The position numbers and the translations under genes were made by a program. Below, piece after piece: positions 1 to 8,986 of a DNA stretch of 10,968 nucleotides (its first letter is position 1; each line of letters begins with the position of its first letter). This DNA is from JACCXJ01 sp052387115 (GTDB taxonomy: Bacteria; Pseudomonadota; Gammaproteobacteria; JACCXJ01), in contig JBQTJM010000127.1 of NCBI GenBank assembly GCA_052387115.1, positions 1 through 10,968 of the forward strand. Reading direction: 5' to 3'. The notes beneath the pieces were generated by a model. The model was not told the DNA's origin and did not search any database. It was given only the letters and a program-made list of their open reading frames with translations.

Positions 1-383
1 ACCCGAACGGCCCCTTCAAGGTCATGGTATCGGGTTTCTTATCGATGAGGGCGAAGGTGTCGCCGTTCCGGGTGACGATCTTGCCGTCCTTGACCTCAAA
101 ACTCTCTTCTATCGTCCCTTCACTCCCGCCACCGGTGAGGCTCTCCGCGAACTTGTAGACGCTGGTTCGAGCTAGGCTCCCGTCGGCCCCGAAGACCCAT
201 TTGGAGCCCTCGGGGGCTCGCTTGCCTGTCACGTAAATAGCGGTCGACTCCAGCACCCAATGGCCGGCGACATCGGCCGGGCCCTGGATCGCGATGCCTT
301 GAGCGTATGTCATCGACGCCAAGAGACCACTTGCAATGATGATATTGCCAATGATGATATTAATTCTTGACCGGTGGCGCATG
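1..383 (-). CDS. Exported lipocalin-like protein, 3' end outside window
   Basis: The open frame runs from ATG at 383-381 to the window edge without a stop: 127 codons seen and the C-terminus missing. A strong ribosome site (GAGGAGGGG) lies just before the ATG. Residues 1-27 form a signal peptide with a basic start, an Ile-rich core and a cleavage-like TYAQ, so export to the periplasm or outer membrane is likely. The mature part begins with a G-H-W-V-L-E-S strand. It continues with alternating beta-type segments (KWVFGADGSL, FEVKDGKIVTRNGDTFAL, DTMTLKG), the rhythm of small lipocalin-like or META-like beta barrels in which a W, F-x-x-DG and a late T-M-x-L recur. I infer a lipocalin-like fold; the ligand is unknown. 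It lies 84 bases downstream of the Tyr/Gly-rich gene on the same strand and may share its promoter. The fold call is moderate, but the gene itself is well supported. Confidence 0.68.
335..361. repeat. 15-bp-period tandem repeat inside a signal peptide
   Basis: The 12-mer AATGATGATATT occurs at 335-346 and again at 350-361, a 15-base period that keeps the reading frame. On the coding (minus) strand it encodes the two Ile-rich blocks of the signal-peptide core. It is strikingly AT-rich against the surrounding GC-rich DNA. A small slippage duplication lengthening the hydrophobic core is the simplest explanation. Confidence 0.75.
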
Positions 384-467
384 GCCCCTCCTCTCGGATG
401 AACTGCGAGTCGGTATTGTGCCCCCCACGGGCCCCCCCGACAAGGGGAGGACCTACCGTCCGGGGCG

Positions 468-773
468 TCAGTAGCGACAGCCGGGAAGGTAACGATAGGC
501 AGGGAAGTAGCCGTAGGAGCCATAACGGGGCCATCGATGGTGACGGCGGTGGCCGTAGCCATAGTAGCGGGGGCGGTAGGCCCCACGATGGCTCCTCGGG
601 TACACCGGCCGGTAACCGTACCCGGAGGATCCGTAACCCGGGGAATAGCCCTGGAAGCCGTTATAGGGGATCGCTTGGTGTTGGTTCCAGCTCCAGGCCG
701 GCGCCTCGGGCGCTATCAGTACCAGCCCCGCACCGAGTAGCAACGACAGCAGGCGCTTCGATCTCTTGGACAT
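468..773 (-). CDS. Small exported Tyr/Gly/Arg-rich protein, sulfur-globule-like
   Basis: The product has 101 residues. The ATG at 773-771 is preceded by GGAGG with a six-base gap, which decides it over the longer in-frame starts upstream. Residues 1-25 are a clear signal peptide (basic MSKRSKR, then LLSLLLGAGLVLIA, then a likely cut after APA). The mature protein is low-complexity: repeated YG, GYG, PxY and RxYY units with W, H and R, little acidic residue, and one Cys near the end. This composition is known from sulfur-globule envelope proteins of sulfur-oxidising Gammaproteobacteria and from other Gly/Tyr-rich secreted structural proteins. I infer a structural or surface role in the cell envelope; there is no catalytic motif. 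The Arg/His content is higher than in typical sulfur-globule proteins, so the name is tentative. Upstream, 840-858 holds a probable response-regulator site. Confidence 0.72.
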   Translation of the reverse strand: MSKRSKRLLSLLLGAGLVLIAPEAPAWSWNQHQAIPYNGFQGYSPGYGSSGYGYRPVYPRSHRGAYRPRYYGYGHRRHHRWPRYGSYGYFPAYRYLPGCRY

Positions 774-797
774 GGCAAACCTCCGTTCGCAGGTGGC

Positions 798-813
798 GCC
801 GGCATTTGCCGGC
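798..813. other. Hairpin in the leader of the Tyr/Gly-rich gene
   Basis: GCCGGC, loop ATTT, GCCGGC form a perfect six-base-pair stem 25 bases before the start codon at 773, inside the predicted 5' untranslated leader. It has no T-run and so is not a terminator. It could stabilise the mRNA. The arms also read as a direct repeat TGCCGGC-AAA-TGCCGGC on the coding strand. Confidence 0.45.
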
Positions 814-822
814 ATGCCGCAC

Positions 823-858
823 ACGGTACGCGCCTGCGGCTGAACGGCGACTGAACGG
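823..858 (-). promoter_or_regulatory. Direct-repeat operator (OmpR/PhoB type) plus -10
   Basis: CTGAACGG occurs at 840-847 and at 851-858, exactly 11 bases apart. On the transcribed (minus) strand these read as two CCGTTCAG half-sites in tandem. Eleven bases downstream of the second half-site, at 828-823, lies TACCGT, a fair -10 match. An 11-base repeat period ending about 10-11 bases from the -10 and replacing the -35 is the known layout for activation by OmpR/PhoB-family response regulators. It would start transcription near 816, about 43 bases before the ATG at 773. The regulator's identity cannot be told from this window. Confidence 0.55.
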
Positions 859-929
859 GGGGTGTACGGAAGCGCCCTTACCCGACCAACGACACGGGAC
901 AGACATGCGGCCGAACGCACCACGCCTGC

Positions 930-1883
930 CTAGCGAAAGATCTCCGGGAAGCTGACGCCGAAGGCCTCCTCGTAACGGGCGGCGAGCTCGGGGGGGTCGA
1001 AACGGTGGTTCTGCGTGCCGTGGTGCTCGATCTTGATGGCCCCCATGAGGGCGGCGATGCGCCCGGTGGTCTCCCAATCCAGATCGCGCAGGAGCCCCAG
1101 GATCAACCCGGCCCGGTAGGCGTCGCCGCAACCGGTCGGATCGCGCACGGCGCGCGGCTTGGCGGCGGGGATCTCGTAGCGTCTCCCCTCGGCGTAGATG
1201 CATGAGCCCTGGGCGCCGAGCGTGACGATGAGCCCGCGTACCCGCTCGCACAGCGCCTCGGGGGAGAAGCCGGTACGCTCGTGCAGGAGCTGCCACTCGT
1301 AGTCGTTGACCGTCACATAAGCCGCGCGGCTCAGGAACCACAGGAGCTCCTCTTTTTCGAACATGGGCAGGCCCTGGCCGGGGTCGAAGATGATCGGGAC
1401 CCCCGCCTCGGCGAGCACGGCGGTGTGCTCAAGCATCCCTTCGCGGCCATCGGGGGAGATGATGGCGAGGCGGACGCCGGCTAGCGCCGGCAGGGGGTTG
1501 TGGTGCGAGTGGCTCATGGCGCCCGGATGGAAGGCCGTGATCTGGTTGTCGTCGAGATCGGTGGTGATGAAGGCCTGGGCCGTCAACTGGTCGTCGATGG
1601 TCTTGACATGGCGGCGGGAGATCCCGCAGGCGTCGAGCCAGGCCGCGTAGGCGTCGAAGTCGCGCCCCACGGTCGCCACGGGGAGCGCATCGGCGCCCAA
1701 TAGTTTCAGGTTGTAGGCGATGTTCCCGGCGCAGCCGCCGAATTCGCGCCGCATCTCCGGCACCAGGAAACACACGTTCAGCATGTGGATGCGGTGCGGC
1801 AGGATGTGGTTCTTGAAGCGATCCTGGAACACCATGATGTTGTCGTAGGCCAGCGAGCCGCAGATCAGGGCGGTCATGGACAT
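930..1883 (-). CDS. PfkB-family carbohydrate/nucleoside kinase
   Basis: The product is a 317-residue cytoplasmic kinase of the ribokinase/PfkB fold. It transfers phosphate from ATP to a sugar or nucleoside hydroxyl; adenosine kinase-like and ribokinase-like members have this length. Visible motifs are the N-terminal strand ALICGSLAYDNIM (5-17), the substrate-side G-G-C-A-G-N block (49-54), the NxxE motif N193-E196 in NDYE, nucleotide-side TLGAQGS (221-227), and PfkB signature 2, DPTGCGDAYRAG, with catalytic base D254 and anion hole G251-G253. The start at 1883 has GAGGAG close upstream and fits where family members begin; an ATG at 1877 and a TGATG-overlapping ATG at 1952 are less likely. It sits 68 bases downstream of the nucleotidyltransferase gene on the same strand. 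The family is certain; the substrate is not shown, and adenosine is only my best guess. Confidence 0.9.
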   Translation of the reverse strand: MSMTALICGSLAYDNIMVFQDRFKNHILPHRIHMLNVCFLVPEMRREFGGCAGNIAYNLKLLGADALPVATVGRDFDAYAAWLDACGISRRHVKTIDDQLTAQAFITTDLDDNQITAFHPGAMSHSHHNPLPALAGVRLAIISPDGREGMLEHTAVLAEAGVPIIFDPGQGLPMFEKEELLWFLSRAAYVTVNDYEWQLLHERTGFSPEALCERVRGLIVTLGAQGSCIYAEGRRYEIPAAKPRAVRDPTGCGDAYRAGLILGLLRDLDWETTGRIAALMGAIKIEHHGTQNHRFDPPELAARYEEAFGVSFPEIFR

Positions 1884-1951
1884 CGTTCTCCTCTGGTGGT
1901 TGGCGATTCGATTCATCCCGAGCGCGCCAGGCGCGTGCTCAGTGCATTCCA

Positions 1952-2446
1952 TCAAGTGCGCCCTTTCAACTCCCCGAGCGCGCGCTCGAGGATGTCGCGG
2001 TCGAGCTTATCCTTTTCGCGCAGCGTCTGTTTGGTCTTCAGCAAGCCCTCGATGTCGAGCGTTCGAACGGGGACGCCGTCGAAGTCGATGGTGACTGCGT
2101 GCTGTCTCAGTGACTCGTAGGTCTCTCCGCATGCGTTGAACATAAGATCCACCACAAAGGCGTCCGCGACACGGATCGTCTCACCCTCGGTGAACCAGTC
2201 CGGATCGAGCTCGTCGGCAACCCCATCGGGTAGGATCGAGAGCGCCTGCTTCGTTTTCTCGCCTTGCTCGCGCGTGGGCCGAAGCATGAGGTCGATGTCC
2301 ACCGTGCCGCGTTGATAACCCAATGCATACAGCGCGTATCCGCCGATCAGCACGTAATCCACGCCGTGTTCCTCGAGGGCGCGTAACAGCATCTTCAAAT
2401 CCTCGACGGTCGCGGGGCGTGCGAGATCTGATGTCGGATCCGTCAT
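1952..2446 (-). CDS. Nucleotidyltransferase-fold protein (AbiEii/MNT-like)
   Basis: The product has 164 residues and the polymerase-beta-type nucleotidyltransferase fold. After an N-terminal helix, DYVLIGGYALYALG (30-43) gives the GG motif. It is followed by R46-G-T-V-D50-I-D52, the metal-binding D-x-D, and by a third acidic residue, D100, in VVDLMF. The tail LLKTKQTLREKDKLDRDILE is typical of small proteins of this family. Such proteins transfer nucleotides to RNA or protein, and some are toxins or antitoxins (AbiEii, MNT). The ATG overlaps the stop of the preceding small ORF (ATGA at 2446-2443), which suggests coupled translation and a working pair. All three acidic residues are present, so the enzyme could be active. 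It could instead be a housekeeping or orphan member; no target is visible. Confidence 0.85.
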   Translation of the reverse strand: MTDPTSDLARPATVEDLKMLLRALEEHGVDYVLIGGYALYALGYQRGTVDIDLMLRPTREQGEKTKQALSILPDGVADELDPDWFTEGETIRVADAFVVDLMFNACGETYESLRQHAVTIDFDGVPVRTLDIEGLLKTKQTLREKDKLDRDILERALGELKGRT

Positions 2447-2682
2447 CGAGGATCCGCATGACGCAATCGGCTGTTCAATGCCACCGCGCGTGCGATCGCT
2501 TCATCGGTTTGGCGATTCATCTCGGCGTGCGAGGCAAAACGATACAGGCCTTTCGGAATACCGGTCGTTGCAATGGCCCCGAGTGCCGTGCCCGTGGCTT
2601 GATGCGTCGCGGCCGCCCGCAACGCGACTGCGCTGGGTATGGGCGCAGGCTCCGGCAGACGGCGGCGGCCGATTTGTCGCAT
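2443..2682 (-). CDS. Small partner ORF of the nucleotidyltransferase
   Basis: The product has 79 residues and no recognised domain. The second half, GLYRFASHAEMNRQTDEAIARAV, looks folded: a short strand, then a charged helix. I recall similar R-F-x-S-H-x-E-M-N segments in short genes beside nucleotidyltransferases of this kind. The first half is Arg/Ala-rich and less convincing. The start at 2682 has only a weak ribosome site, so the true start may lie further in. The stop overlaps the next gene's ATG by four bases, the best evidence that it is real. By position it could be an antitoxin or accessory subunit, but nothing in the sequence proves that. Confidence 0.6.
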   Translation of the reverse strand: MRQIGRRRLPEPAPIPSAVALRAAATHQATGTALGAIATTGIPKGLYRFASHAEMNRQTDEAIARAVALNSRLRHADPR

Positions 2683-2832
2683 GGGCAGAGCTCGGGATCG
2701 TCGGCTTAGGGGACTACATACTAATTCGAAACCGCCCGGTTATCCCCAGACCCGTTGCTACACGCTGACTCAGGGCTCGGGGTCGAGCCGTAGCCCGTGG
2801 AGACGCAGGGTAAACCAGCAGGAAGCTTGAAG
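2683..2832. other. Intergenic gap downstream of uvrA with one hairpin
   Basis: These 150 bases lie between the uvrA stop and the small ORF. GGCTCG (2774-2779), loop GGGT, CGAGCC (2784-2789) form a six-pair stem. No T-run follows on the minus strand, so this is not a convincing intrinsic terminator of uvrA. The stretch 2711-2735 is AT-richer and could hold the promoter of the small ORF pair (a TAGTAT on the minus strand), but no matching -35 was found. Confidence 0.3.
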
Positions 2833-5736
<2,904 letters not shown>

Positions 5737-5831
5737 GGCGCGACGGCAGGAAAGCTTGAATACGAAGGGGCTGAATACTAATGGTCCGAGCACCCATGAC
5801 GCAAAGGGACGGCACACCGAGCCAGGAACCC
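5737..5831. promoter_or_regulatory. Divergent uvrA / MFS promoter region
   Basis: If the MFS gene starts at 5832, these 95 bases separate two divergent genes. For uvrA (minus strand) TTGCGT at 5804-5799 and TAGTAT at 5780-5775 are 18 bases apart, giving a short leader before 5736. For the rightward gene, TTGAAT (5756-5761) and TAATGG (5779-5784) are 17 apart. Both are mediocre matches to sigma-70 sites. Confidence 0.3.
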
Positions 5832-7184
5832 ATGGCGATCTCCGAGCGGCGCGCCGCGCTGTCGCTCGCGACCTTGTACTTCTTCCGCATGTTCGGGCTT
5901 TTTCTGATCCTGCCCGTGCTGGCCCTGCACGCCCAGCACCTGGCGGGGGCGACCCCCTTCCTCATCGGTGTCGCGATGGGTGTCTACGGCCTGACCCAGG
6001 CGGTGTTCCAGATCCCCTTCGGGGGCCTGTCGGACCGTTACGGGCGCAAGCCCGTGATCGCGGTCGGCCTCCTCATCTTTGGTCTCGGCAGCGCGCTGTG
6101 CGCGGTCTCCGGGCATGTCGCCGGGATCATCGCCGGCCGGGCCCTGCAGGGCGCCGGTGCCATCTCGGCGCCCGTCATGGCGCTCGCCGCGGATCTCACG
6201 CGCGAGGAACAACGCATCAAGGTCATGGCGGTGATAGGCGTGACCATCGGGCTGGCTTTCGCGGCCGCGTTCGTCGCCGGCCCGTCCCTGGATGCCGTGC
6301 TCGGGCTGCACGGCCTGTTCTGGGTGGCCGCAGGCTTGGGCCTCGGTGGGCTCGCGATCTTGTATCTCTTTGTGCCGGAGCCCGCGCACAGCGCCTTCCA
6401 CCGCGAATGCGAGCCGCAATGGAGTCAGGTATTAGACATCCTCTCGGATCTCGATCTCAGGCGGATCAATGTCGGCATCGGATGCGTGCATTTCCTGCTG
6501 ACGGCGAGCTTCGTGGTCCTGCCGGTGCTGCTGCGCGATGGCCTCGCACTCGCGAGCCCGTCGCATTGGCAGGTCTATCTGCCGGTATTCGGGCTATCCA
6601 TCGTCTTGATTGTGCCCGCCATTCGGGCGGCCCAGCGGCGCGGGCGAGAGGTGTTCCTCGGGGCCGTGGCGCTCGTCGGGGTCTCCGAGCTGGGCCTGGC
6701 CCTGGGGCATGAGAGCGGGTCCTGGGTATTCCTCATGCTGTGGGGCTTCTTTTCTGGGTTCAACTACCTGGAGGCGAGCCTGCCCACCCTGGTCTCGCAG
6801 ATGGCGCCGGCCGATCGGCGCGGCACCGCGCTCGGGGTCTACGCCATGTCGCAGTTCCTCGGGGCCTTCGCGGGGGGGGCGATCGGCGGCCTGCTCTCGG
6901 GTTATGCTGGCGCGACCGGCGTGTTCCTGATGTGCGCCGTGCTGGCGTTCTCTTGGTTACTGTACGCCCGCGGGATGGTTTTCCCACGGCCGCTACGCAG
7001 CCATGTCGTCAAGGTCGGTCGGCTCACGGCCGCCGAGGCTACGGCGCTCACCGCCCGGCTCGCGGCGGTTGCCGGTGTCTGCGAGGCGGTGGTGGTCGGA
7101 GAGGACGGCGTTGCCTTCCTCAAGGTGGACCGGGACACGCTCGACTGGCAGGGATTACGTGACATTTGCGAGGCGCGGGGCTAA
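5832..7184 (+). CDS. yajR: MFS transporter of YajR type with C-terminal YAM domain
   Basis: The product has 450 residues from the ATG at 5832 (E. coli YajR has 454). It is an inner-membrane, proton-coupled major facilitator with twelve predicted membrane helices. The sequence ERRAALSLATLYFFRMFGLFLILPVL at the N-terminus, YGLTQAVFQIPFGGLSDRYGRKP (loop 2-3 motif A), GRALQGAGAI and ADLTREE all follow YajR closely. The last 60 or so residues after the final helix (SHVVKVGRLTAAEATAL through GVAFLKVDRDTL) form a small soluble alpha/beta domain, the YAM domain that marks YajR. The physiological substrate of YajR is not settled. The start at 5832 matches the E. coli N-terminus (MTPGERRA versus MAISERRA) and has AGGA upstream; in-frame ATGs at 5781 and 5796 would add 17 or 12 residues. 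It lies between uvrA and ssb, as in many Gammaproteobacteria. Confidence 0.9.
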   Translation: MAISERRAALSLATLYFFRMFGLFLILPVLALHAQHLAGATPFLIGVAMGVYGLTQAVFQIPFGGLSDRYGRKPVIAVGLLIFGLGSALCAVSGHVAGIIAGRALQGAGAISAPVMALAADLTREEQRIKVMAVIGVTIGLAFAAAFVAGPSLDAVLGLHGLFWVAAGLGLGGLAILYLFVPEPAHSAFHRECEPQWSQVLDILSDLDLRRINVGIGCVHFLLTASFVVLPVLLRDGLALASPSHWQVYLPVFGLSIVLIVPAIRAAQRRGREVFLGAVALVGVSELGLALGHESGSWVFLMLWGFFSGFNYLEASLPTLVSQMAPADRRGTALGVYAMSQFLGAFAGGAIGGLLSGYAGATGVFLMCAVLAFSWLLYARGMVFPRPLRSHVVKVGRLTAAEATALTARLAAVAGVCEAVVVGEDGVAFLKVDRDTLDWQGLRDICEARG

Positions 7185-7231
7185 GGTCTGGGAAGGTCGC
7201 GCCGGTGCGGCACAGTCGGCAGTCGATGCAG

Positions 7232-7267
7232 GGTGGGCTAGGCATGCCATTCATGCCGTAGCCCACC
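7232..7267. repeat. Palindromic intergenic repeat (REP-like)
   Basis: GGTGGGCTA (7232-7240) pairs with TAGCCCACC (7259-7267). Inside it GGCATG (7241-7246) pairs with CATGCC (7252-7257) around a CCATT loop, with one unpaired G at 7258. The result is 15 paired bases. The GGTGGGCTA/TAGCCCACC ends resemble small palindromes dispersed in many proteobacterial and cyanobacterial genomes. There is no T-run. It could act as a REP element or mRNA-stabilising hairpin. Confidence 0.6.
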
Positions 7268-7272
7268 AACGC

Positions 7273-7289
7273 GACCCGCACAGCGGGTC
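7273..7289 (+). other. Hairpin just upstream of ssb
   Basis: GACCCGC (7273-7279), loop ACA, GCGGGTC (7283-7289) form a perfect seven-pair stem. TCCTTTCG follows, so it is a weak terminator candidate at best. It ends 12 bases before the ssb ribosome site and may shape that leader. Confidence 0.4.
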
Positions 7290-7312
7290 TCCTTTCGTGA
7301 GGAGGAACAACG

Positions 7313-7771
7313 ATGGCAAGGGGTATCAACAAGGTCATTCTGGTCGGGAATCTGGGTGCGGAACCCGAGGTGCGGTACATGCCGAGCGGGCAGGCGGTCG
7401 CGAACGTGCGGCTCGCGACCAGCGACTCGTGGCGGGACAAGGAAACGGGGGAAAATCATGACCGCACCGAGTGGCACCGCGTGGTGTTCTTCGGCAAGCT
7501 CGCCGAGATCGTCAAGGAATACTTGCACAAGGGCTCGCAGGTGTATGTCGAAGGCCGGATCCGAACCAACAAGTGGCAGGACCGCGACGGTCACGACCGC
7601 TACACCACCGAGATCGTGGCGAACGATATGCAGATGCTGGGCAGCCGCGGCGGCGGCACGGCCCCCATGGAGCACGAGCCGCCACCCTCGGGCGAGGCCC
7701 AGATCCCGAGCCCAGCGTCTGGATCGGGGAGCGGCGGATCGTCGGATCTGGACGACGACATCCCGTTCTAG
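7313..7771 (+). CDS. ssb: Single-stranded DNA-binding protein
   Basis: The product has 152 residues (E. coli SSB has 178). It coats single-stranded DNA as a tetramer in replication, recombination and repair. Residues 1-110 form the OB fold with family landmarks: MARGINKVILVGNLGAEPE at the start, TEWHRVVFFGKLAE (52-65), and GSQVYVEGRIRTNKW. A Gly/Ser/Pro-rich linker (111-144), shorter than in E. coli, leads to the acidic tip DLDDDIPF, which binds partner proteins. The start has GGAGG seven bases upstream. It lies 128 bases after the YajR-type gene, with two hairpins between, so it probably has its own control. Confidence 0.97.
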   Translation: MARGINKVILVGNLGAEPEVRYMPSGQAVANVRLATSDSWRDKETGENHDRTEWHRVVFFGKLAEIVKEYLHKGSQVYVEGRIRTNKWQDRDGHDRYTTEIVANDMQMLGSRGGGTAPMEHEPPPSGEAQIPSPASGSGSGGSSDLDDDIPF

Positions 7772-7827
7772 GGGGGCCGTCCGGGACAGGGGCCAGGATC
7801 GATTAATTCGGCGATGGGTGCGGCTCT

Positions 7828-8472
7828 ATGCGGGTCAGATCCAATTTAGAGTGGCTCGATGCCCTCCAGAGCGAAGGACTCGTCCTCCAGGAGGAGGCCT
7901 TAAGGGACCTCCGCCAGGGTATCCTGCGGGCGGTGCAGGCCTACCTCGGCAAGCGATTCGTGGGACGCGGGACTCTCTCCACCGAGGAGGCCCACCACCT
8001 GGCGGAAGACTGTACGCAGGAGGCACTCCTCGCGGTCCGTAACCACCTGGCGGGCTTTCGCGGCGATAGCCAGTTCACCACCTGGGTCTATGCCATCGCG
8101 ATACGCACGGTGCTGGCCGATCTGCGCCGCAGGCGCTGGCGGGAGGTCAAGCGCGAACCGGAGCTGCTCGGCGAACGGCTACCCGCGTGGCCCGTGGATG
8201 TGTCCTCCGCCCCTGGCCCCGACCGTAGCCTGCAGCAGGAAGAAGCCTGGCGTGTCTTGGCCCGAGTCATCGAATCGGAGCTGACCCCCAGGCAGCGCTC
8301 GGCGCTCGTGGCTCACGCCTTCGACGAGATGCCTCTCGATGAAGTTGCGGCCTGGCTGGGCACCAACCGCGACAACGTCTACAAGCTGCTGCACGACGCC
8401 CGCAAGAAGCTGAAACGCGCCCTCCTGGCACGCGCTCTCACCTTGGCCGACTTCTGGAAGATATTCGAATAG
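7828..8472 (+). CDS. ECF-like sigma-70 family RNA polymerase sigma factor
   Basis: The product has 214 residues and contains sigma regions 2 and 4 only. Region 2 spans about residues 58-105: AEDCTQEALLAV, then FRGDSQFTTWVYAIAIRTVLADLRRR, the core-binding and -10-reading part. Region 4 spans about 150-200: LTPRQRSALVAHAFDEMPLDEVAAWLGTNRDNVYKLLHDARKKLKRAL, a helix-turn-helix that reads the -35. The linker 110-140 is acidic and proline-containing. The N-terminal 25 residues are additional to the minimal form. The start at 7828 lacks a clear ribosome site. The next gene encodes a small zinc-motif protein, the usual place for its anti-sigma factor, and the copper-protein genes after that are candidate targets. 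Which ECF group it belongs to cannot be told by eye. Confidence 0.92.
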   Translation: MRVRSNLEWLDALQSEGLVLQEEALRDLRQGILRAVQAYLGKRFVGRGTLSTEEAHHLAEDCTQEALLAVRNHLAGFRGDSQFTTWVYAIAIRTVLADLRRRRWREVKREPELLGERLPAWPVDVSSAPGPDRSLQQEEAWRVLARVIESELTPRQRSALVAHAFDEMPLDEVAAWLGTNRDNVYKLLHDARKKLKRALLARALTLADFWKIFE

Positions 8473-8585
8473 GTTGAGTAAGTTACGCTACTATTTCCCG
8501 TGCGCGCAAGCCCACGATGGTCACCGGCTTACTGCAGGGCGGTGGCGTGCGGGCACGCAAGGTGCCGGCGTGTTGGAGCAGGCGC

Positions 8586-8602
8586 TCCGGGGGCCTCCCG
8601 GA
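8586..8602. other. Hairpin between sigma and anti-sigma genes
   Basis: TCCGGG (8586-8591), loop GGCCT, CCCGGA (8597-8602) form a six-pair GC stem. No T-run follows. It may be a weak terminator for the sigma transcript or an mRNA processing structure. The rest of the 195-base gap 8473-8667 holds only the -10-like site at 8640. Confidence 0.35.
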
Positions 8603-8639
8603 CAGTCATCCGGTAAGAGCTCGGGCGCGAGAAACATCC

Positions 8640-8645
8640 TATAAT
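8640..8645 (+). promoter_or_regulatory. Perfect -10 hexamer before the anti-sigma gene
   Basis: TATAAT matches the sigma-70 consensus exactly and lies 22 bases before the ATG at 8668, in otherwise GC-rich DNA. At the normal 17-base spacing the -35 position (8617-8622) reads GAGCTC, which is poor, and there is no extended -10 TG. Transcription may therefore need an activator, or the match may be chance. No ECF-type GGAAC/GTC pair at correct spacing was found. Confidence 0.4.
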
Positions 8646-8667
8646 TAGGGAACGAGCAGATCTAACC

Positions 8668-8910
8668 ATGAAGAGGGAAGAGTTCAAGCGTTTCGTCCAC
8701 ACCGTCTTCGGCGCCGAAGGCGACGAGTTGGCATGCTCGGAATTCTTCGCCGAGCTGCCTCGCTACGTCGACCTCGAGCGCGCCGGTCACAACGCCAAGG
8801 CGCTGCTTCCCAAGGTCAGCCACCACATGCACCAGTGTCCGGAATGCGAGGAGGTCTATGAGGCCCTGCGCGTGGTCACCGGTGAGTTAGGGCCACACAT
8901 CGCGGCGTAA
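8668..8910 (+). CDS. Small zinc-motif protein, probable soluble anti-sigma factor
   Basis: The product has 80 residues, is cytoplasmic and has no membrane segment. A conserved-looking C23-S-E-F-F-A-E-L-P-x-Y-V-D-L-E stretch is followed by H53-x3-C57-x2-C60 (HMHQCPEC), the ZAS/zf-HC2 pattern of anti-sigma factors. Such proteins bind and silence a cognate ECF sigma factor, and the zinc cluster can make release redox-sensitive. It follows the sigma gene by 195 bases with a possible promoter between, so it may be made at a different level from the sigma factor. The lack of a transmembrane helix means it would sense a cytoplasmic signal, unlike most periplasm-facing anti-sigma factors. An alternative is a small zinc protein unrelated to sigma control, but the position argues against that. 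Confidence 0.72.
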   Translation: MKREEFKRFVHTVFGAEGDELACSEFFAELPRYVDLERAGHNAKALLPKVSHHMHQCPECEEVYEALRVVTGELGPHIAA

Positions 8911-8941
8911 GATCCCACCACCTCATCGCATCTAACCGGCA

Positions 8942-8956
8942 GCGGGCAAGACCCGC
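8942..8956 (+). other. Small hairpin in the multicopper oxidase leader
   Basis: GCGGG (8942-8946), loop CAAGA, CCCGC (8952-8956) form a five-pair stem followed after four bases by ATTTT. It is a weak intrinsic-terminator or attenuator candidate between the anti-sigma gene and the oxidase gene. Confidence 0.3.
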
Positions 8957-8986
8957 GTCGATTTTCCACCAAGGGAGAAAGATGCG

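Noticed and set aside
374..955. 193-codon rightward open frame
   Set aside because: It is antisense to the Tyr/Gly-rich gene and its promoter, has low-complexity Arg/Ser/Pro translation and no ribosome site. It is a GC-rich shadow frame.
1920..1940. Terminator after the nucleotidyltransferase gene
   Set aside because: GAGC-GCGC and GCGC-GT-GCTC can pair with a bulge, but no T-run follows on the minus strand and the kinase gene begins soon after.
5737..5831. LexA (SOS) box upstream of uvrA
   Set aside because: No CTGT-N8-ACAG or close variant was seen on either strand between uvrA and the MFS gene.
8517..8649. Short rightward ORF between the sigma and anti-sigma genes
   Set aside because: About 43 codons are open, but there is no ribosome site, the translation is low in hydrophobic structure, and it runs across the hairpin and the -10-like site.
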